Assembly (NCBI GenBank): GCA_016200005.1
Contig: JACQFP010000034.1
Span: forward strand, 1 to 64,000
Reading direction: 5' to 3'
Length of the DNA: 64,000 nucleotides
Origin: Verrucomicrobiota bacterium
GTDB lineage: Bacteria > Verrucomicrobiota > Verrucomicrobiia > Limisphaerales > PALSA-1396
The position numbers and the translations under genes were made by a program. Below, one piece after another: positions 60,139-64,000 of this stretch. Under the pieces are notes generated by a model. The model was not told the DNA's origin and ran no database searches. It saw only the letters and a program-made list of their open reading frames with translations. How positions within the stretch are numbered: position 1 is the stretch's first letter; each line of letters opens with the position of its first letter.

Positions 60139-61512
60139 CTACTCAATCCGCAATTCACCGCGCAGCTTCACCACAATGGAGGAGGACATCGCATCCGGCG
60201 CAGATGCCGGAACGGAAATGACTAAACCCTCCCTGCCAGACACAGCCGTGAGCGGCGTTTGTTTCTTGTCTGCCAGCAGATAGACTTTCCCCGCAGAATT
60301 TTTCAGGCTTGGCACAACGAGCCGGCCGTCAGTGGGCCAGTCGAAGACGTGGAGGTAGAGCGTGGTGGCGCGGCCCTGGACCTTCTTTGTGCAACGTCCC
60401 CACGGCAGACGCGGGAACGGGCTGGCAGTGGTGCCGTAGATCGCCGCGTGGTTAACCTTCATCCATTTTCCAATTTCAGCGAGCCGTTCGACGCTGGCGG
60501 GCGGGAAGAGGCCTTCACTGGTCGGGCCAACGTTGAGCAGGTAGTTGCCGCCTTTGCTCGCGCAATCAATCAGATTGCGCACGAGCGTCTGCGTGGATTT
60601 CCAGTTTTGATCATTCTTGTTGTAGCCCCAATGCCGGTTCATGGTCATGCAGGATTCCCACGCGACACCCGGACCGAAACCGGTCGGCGGAATTTCCTGT
60701 TCCGGCGTGCCGTAATCGCCGACGCCCTGGCCTTTGTCCATGCCACCCATGCCGGAGCGACCTTTGCCCACGCGGTTGTTGACGATGATGCTCGGTTGCA
60801 GGCTGCGAACGTAGTTGTATAGGTCCACCCCGCGGTCGTGTGTCCAAGGCTTTTCCCATTCGCCGTCAAACCACAGAATGCCAAGCGGCCCGTAACGCGT
60901 GATGAGTTCCTTGAGTTGGGCCTTCATGAAATCCACGTAACGATCCATGTTCGGCTCGCCGGCGGCCTTGTCGTTCCAGGCGCGGCGCGTGCCCCAATCC
61001 GGATGATGCCAGTCCATGATCGAGTGATAAAAGCACAACGTGATGCCGTCCTGCTTGCACGCGGCGGCGAGTTCCTGGAGCGGGTCGCGCGGAAACGGGG
61101 TGGACTTGATGCACCAGTCCGTCACGTCCGAGCGCCACAGCCCGAAGCCATCGTGATGTTTGCTCGTGATGACGACGTATTTCATGCCGGCGTCTTTGGC
61201 CATGCGCACCCACTGTTTCGCGTCGAACTTCACCGGGTTGAACTGCTGGGCAAACTTCTCGTATTGCGAGACCGGCATCTTCGTTTCCTCCATGAACCAT
61301 TCGCCGTAGTTGGTTTTGCCCAGCCACTCGCCCGCCGGGACGGAATACACGCCCCAATGAATGAACAGACCGAAGCGGGCGTCGTTGAACCACGCCATGC
61401 GTTTGGCGCGTTGCTCGGGACTTTCTTTCGTGAAGTCCTTTTGGGGCAGGCCGGCCTGGCTGACATGGGCTGCCAACAGCAGGACGTTCAATAGAATCAA
61501 AGTTCTTTTCAT
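60139..61512 (-). CDS. Alpha-L-fucosidase, GH29 family
   Basis: 457 residues from MKRTLILLNVLLLAAHVSQA, a Sec signal peptide. GH29 landmarks: MAWFNDARFGLFIHWGVYSV, WVRMAKDAGMKYVVITSKHH, DGITLCFYHSIMDWHHPDWG, and the nucleophile Asp in GILWFDGEWE. The acid/base residue is less conserved and not assigned. A C-terminal all-beta domain follows. It should release terminal L-fucose from glycans in the periplasm or outside. It follows the oxidoreductase gene by 22 bp on the same strand. Confidence 0.94.
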   Translation of the reverse strand: MKRTLILLNVLLLAAHVSQAGLPQKDFTKESPEQRAKRMAWFNDARFGLFIHWGVYSVPAGEWLGKTNYGEWFMEETKMPVSQYEKFAQQFNPVKFDAKQWVRMAKDAGMKYVVITSKHHDGFGLWRSDVTDWCIKSTPFPRDPLQELAAACKQDGITLCFYHSIMDWHHPDWGTRRAWNDKAAGEPNMDRYVDFMKAQLKELITRYGPLGILWFDGEWEKPWTHDRGVDLYNYVRSLQPSIIVNNRVGKGRSGMGGMDKGQGVGDYGTPEQEIPPTGFGPGVAWESCMTMNRHWGYNKNDQNWKSTQTLVRNLIDCASKGGNYLLNVGPTSEGLFPPASVERLAEIGKWMKVNHAAIYGTTASPFPRLPWGRCTKKVQGRATTLYLHVFDWPTDGRLVVPSLKNSAGKVYLLADKKQTPLTAVSGREGLVISVPASAPDAMSSSIVVKLRGELRIE

Positions 61513-61534
61513 GGGTTTCTCCGTTGAATCTCGC

Positions 61535-62902
61535 TCAAAGCTTCCACGGCGCGCGCATGGGCCGCAATTGCAACTTGCGATTGGCCTCGTCGTCACCGAC
61601 GAACTTCTCGGTTCGGCAATTAAACGTGAGCTTGCGTTCCAACCGCGTAGCGATGTCGCTCACCTGACAGAGCGCGTCCGCCTGCACGGCTTCTTCAATG
61701 GGGCAAACCGTGCGCGCGCGGCTCTTGACGCTTTCGAGGAAGTTCCGCACGTGATTGGGGCTGCGGGGCAACTGGATCTTGAATGAATCCATCGGCTCCT
61801 CCGCCAGCGATTCCGGCGAGGTGCGCAAGTTGCCGCGCTTGACGACGACCCAGCCGTCTGTGCCTTCGAACGCCGTGCCGTGATCCTGCACCAGCCCGTA
61901 TTTTTCCCGCCACGCCGTGAGGTCATTCAGCGCATTGACTTCCTTGTAGCCAGTGGGCGTCCCCCGGAAATCCATCGTTACTCCGTCGGCGAATTTGAAA
62001 TCCACCTTCCATGCCACCGATGTGTTGCACGCGCCCTCCTTCGGGAAAATCCCCCTGCCCTCGATGCTCATTCGTCCTTGAAACATCTTCGGGTGTCCCC
62101 ACAAGGCGATGTCCAGCGGATGCACGCCCCAGCCGGCGACGAAGCCCAGCGCGTAATCGGTGTTGAACCACCAGGTTTTGCCCACATCGAGGCACTTGTC
62201 GGCGGTGTAGGGCGTGAACCGCGCCGGGCCAAGCCAGCGGTCGTAGTTGATGTTGTCCGGCACCGGCACCGGCGTCGTCGAACCGCCCGGCTGACTGGCG
62301 GGCGCCCAGACATTGATGTGTTTCAATTTCCCGATGTGGCCGTTGTGAACCAGTTGGCAGGCCCGCCAGAATTCTCGTGATGAACGCTGCTGCGTGCCGA
62401 ATTGGAACATGCGTTTATTCTTCTGCACCGCCTTGCGCAAAACCTGGTCTTCGGCCAGTGACAAACCCATCGGCTTTTCCAGATACATGTCCTTCCCGGC
62501 GCGCGCGGCGGCGACAGCGACATGCACATGCCAGTGATCCGGCGTGGCGATCAGCACCGCGTCAATGTCCTTGCGCGCGAGCAGTTCACGGAAATCATCG
62601 TACGTCTTGCAGTCGGAGTTCGCGTAGCGCGTGTTGACGGCGGTACGGGCCAGTTCCAGTTGGTCCTTCTTCACGTCACAAACGGCCACGACCTGGGCTT
62701 CGGCTTGCGACAGGAATCCGTTCATCACGCCCCGGCCCTGCGGACCGTTGCCGATGCAACCGACAACAATTCGGCTGCCCGAAGCTATCTTGCCTTCCCG
62801 GCCCAGTGCTGAAGCCGGAATGATGGATGGAAATGCGCTGGCCGCGAGCGCGACAGTAAGGTTGGTACGAATGAAACTGCGGCGGGTGATCAGTCTTTTC
62901 AT
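61535..62902 (-). CDS. Gfo/Idh/MocA family oxidoreductase, Tat-exported
   Basis: 455 residues from MKRLITRRSFIRTNLTVALA, a Tat signal. The nucleotide-binding fold has IVVGCIGNGPQGRGVMNGFL, then VVAVCDVKKDQLELARTAVN, and the EKP motif in DMYLEKPMGLSLAEDQ. The C-terminal domain contains VAGWGVHPLDIALWGHP. Such exported proteins of Verrucomicrobia and Planctomycetes act on sugars or related compounds with NAD(P); the precise reaction is unknown. It precedes and is probably cotranscribed with the fucosidase. The longer frame upstream runs into family B repeat sequence and is rejected. Confidence 0.93.
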   Translation of the reverse strand: MKRLITRRSFIRTNLTVALAASAFPSIIPASALGREGKIASGSRIVVGCIGNGPQGRGVMNGFLSQAEAQVVAVCDVKKDQLELARTAVNTRYANSDCKTYDDFRELLARKDIDAVLIATPDHWHVHVAVAAARAGKDMYLEKPMGLSLAEDQVLRKAVQKNKRMFQFGTQQRSSREFWRACQLVHNGHIGKLKHINVWAPASQPGGSTTPVPVPDNINYDRWLGPARFTPYTADKCLDVGKTWWFNTDYALGFVAGWGVHPLDIALWGHPKMFQGRMSIEGRGIFPKEGACNTSVAWKVDFKFADGVTMDFRGTPTGYKEVNALNDLTAWREKYGLVQDHGTAFEGTDGWVVVKRGNLRTSPESLAEEPMDSFKIQLPRSPNHVRNFLESVKSRARTVCPIEEAVQADALCQVSDIATRLERKLTFNCRTEKFVGDDEANRKLQLRPMRAPWKL

Positions 62903-62943
62903 AGATATGGATTCTTCATGTGATGTTCGTGATTTGTGGCTTC

Positions 62944-63071
62944 CTCCTCTCCCCTCTGAGGGGAGAGGATTGAGGTGAGGGGTGCGGGTCCGCTGTGCCA
63001 GCCAAATGCGGATGCGAGGCACGACGTGGCCCCCTCACCCTGTCCCTCTCCCCCTCGGCGGGGGAGAGGGA
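62944..63071. repeat. Family B hairpin repeat pair upstream of the oxidoreductase
   Basis: CCTCTCCCCTCTGAGGGGAG.. ending GTGAGGGG (62944-62982), then CCCCTCACCCTGTCCCTCTC.. with GGGGGAGAGGG (63030-63071): the same two units as in nirA but in the reverse order. Located between the truncated gene's stop and the oxidoreductase start. Confidence 0.88.
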
Positions 63072-63118
63072 AACGACACGTCGAGCGTTGTCGTGATTCA
63101 TGATGTGCTCCTCGTCGG

Positions 63119-64000
63119 TCATGGCGTTCTTCCCAGGCTCCAAAGCTGAAACATTTTTCTGCGCGGAGCGTCCGGCGAACGCTCGTACGACTTCAACACC
63201 GACTCCAGTCCATCGCACAGTTTCGCCAGCGTCTCGGTGTAAGACTTGTCAGCGGCGGTCTGCGACGGTTCGGGCAGACGGCGGAGTTTGCCCGCCAGCA
63301 ACAGCTCCCGGCGCGCCGCGGTAACTTCGGCAAAGTCCAGAGCCAGCTTCGCGTGAGCGGCCTCGTAAGTTTCGCCCAAATGCGCAGCAAGGAGCTGCCG
63401 ATGAAACTCCCGCACCCGCGCCACCCGTTGTTCAAGCCGGACGTCGCTCACGAGCGTCCCAACCGTCGAAGTTTTCGGCACGAACGCGGGGGGGCTTTTA
63501 CTGAGTTGGCGGGACGACGGTTTCGCACCGCCGAGGAAGATTTCGACGCGGGCCGTGTCCGGCGTTTTGTCGTACGCGAGAAATATCGACTTGCCATCGA
63601 AAGTTTTCCATTTCCGCCCGTTGACATCCACGGCGGTGACTTCTCCGTAGCCCAGCGCTGAGAGGAAGATCTTCTTTTTGCCGAAGCGGACAGGGTCGCG
63701 TTGCTCAAGCTCGGTTATCGAGGGCGGAACGTGCGGCACGAGCGTGAGGCCGTCGGCGCGGTAGAGATACTCGAAGAGTCCGCGCATGAACGCCGCCGGC
63801 GGGCCAAAGGCGTCGTAGGTGAGGTTCACGGGTTGGTTGGGTTGATAGACATCGCTGCCGAACTTCACCAGCGGGTTGTCCATCCGGAATCGTTCCGCGA
63901 ATGTGAGCAACCGGAGCATCGAGCGGCGGGCGTCGTCAAACTTTCCCAGCCGGTAATAGGCCAGCATCATCCGGGCTTCGCAGGTGGACCAATGGCCGCC
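63119..64000 (-). CDS. Six-hairpin glycosidase-like protein, N-terminus beyond window
   Basis: 294 residues visible, open to the window edge (first visible GGHWSTCEARMMLAYYRLGK). The visible part has LLTFAERFRMDNPLVKFGSD, NQPVNLTYDAFGPPAAFMRG, LTLVPHVPPSITELEQRDPV, and FLSALGYGEVTAVDVNGRKW: an alpha/alpha-toroid end followed by a beta-sandwich cap, as in six-hairpin (GH65/GH95-like) proteins. A helical tail with YEAAHAKLALDFAEVTAARR ends it. It lies upstream of the oxidoreductase and fucosidase on the same strand, fitting a glycan-use cluster. Family is not certain. Confidence 0.7.
   Translation of the reverse strand, partial: GGHWSTCEARMMLAYYRLGKFDDARRSMLRLLTFAERFRMDNPLVKFGSDVYQPNQPVNLTYDAFGPPAAFMRGLFEYLYRADGLTLVPHVPPSITELEQRDPVRFGKKKIFLSALGYGEVTAVDVNGRKWKTFDGKSIFLAYDKTPDTARVEIFLGGAKPSSRQLSKSPPAFVPKTSTVGTLVSDVRLEQRVARVREFHRQLLAAHLGETYEAAHAKLALDFAEVTAARRELLLAGKLRRLPEPSQTAADKSYTETLAKLCDGLESVLKSYERSPDAPRRKMFQLWSLGRTP

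Overview
The window reads as a stretch of a GC-rich chromosome from a Verrucomicrobiota bacterium, most likely of the Pedosphaera/Limisphaerales type. That placement is inferred from gene content, not from a search. The clues are paired DUF1501 and DUF1549/DUF1553 (PSD1) proteins, a fucosidase beside a Tat-exported Gfo/Idh/MocA oxidoreductase, LamG/PKD and PQQ-propeller exported proteins, an ADOP-type permease, an LPS heptose gene (hence a diderm), and a genome full of palindromic repeats with REP-associated tyrosine transposases (RAYTs).

Layout. 0-4 kb: a multi-receiver hybrid kinase followed by a REC-HPt-REC regulator. 4-6.1 kb: a HIT protein, phoH and ybeY, the last running into a sulfatase remnant. 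6.3-10.4 kb: a repeat-dominated region with an unknown exported protein, a partial duplication of its 3' end and the first RAYT. 10.4-14.8 kb: a frameshifted PHP-type hydrolase, a STAS protein, holA, a bifunctional-nuclease-domain protein and the heptose adenylyltransferase. 14.8-20.1 kb: a DUF1501/PSD1 pair. 20.2-22.7 kb: a 147-bp direct duplication splitting a membrane/TPR gene, a VapBC-like module and a DUF1501 remnant. 22.7-28 kb: a PadR-controlled ABC efflux operon. 28.1-29.5 kb: an internally deleted IS1634-like element. 29.6-34.5 kb: guanine deaminase, a lipoprotein, nadA, an FMN reductase, and a Pit phosphate transporter with its DUF47 partner. 34.6-37.6 kb: ispF, a small conserved protein, a glutamine-amidotransferase-like hydrolase and an NtrC-type regulator. 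37.6-38.5 kb: the second RAYT in its own repeat variant. 38.5-41.3 kb: an NDUFA9-like reductase and an M3 peptidase. 41.4-49.1 kb: a nitrate assimilation operon (transporter, molybdopterin nitrate reductase, NirA, CysJ-like flavoprotein). 49.5-54.1 kb: an envelope protein, SRP RNA, dnaX-ybaB-recR and a HAD phosphatase. 54.2-64 kb: a GIY-YIG protein, an unknown protein, rhomboid, a large exported propeller protein, fucosidase, an oxidoreductase and a truncated glycosidase-like gene.

The most striking theme is repeats that have become protein. RAYT-associated palindromes (here family A) sit in frame inside a RAYT gene itself, inside the signal-peptide region of an exported protein and in the dnaX linker. 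A second family of paired hairpins (family B, CCCTCTCCCC/GGGGAGAGGG) sits in frame inside both redox genes of the nitrate operon. Family A units also end genes, their GTAG tip giving the stop codon. Many junctions carry 7-8 nt tandem microrepeats, often as inverted pairs. Together these suggest an active repeat-dispersal process that tolerates, or is selected for, in-frame insertion at interdomain linkers.
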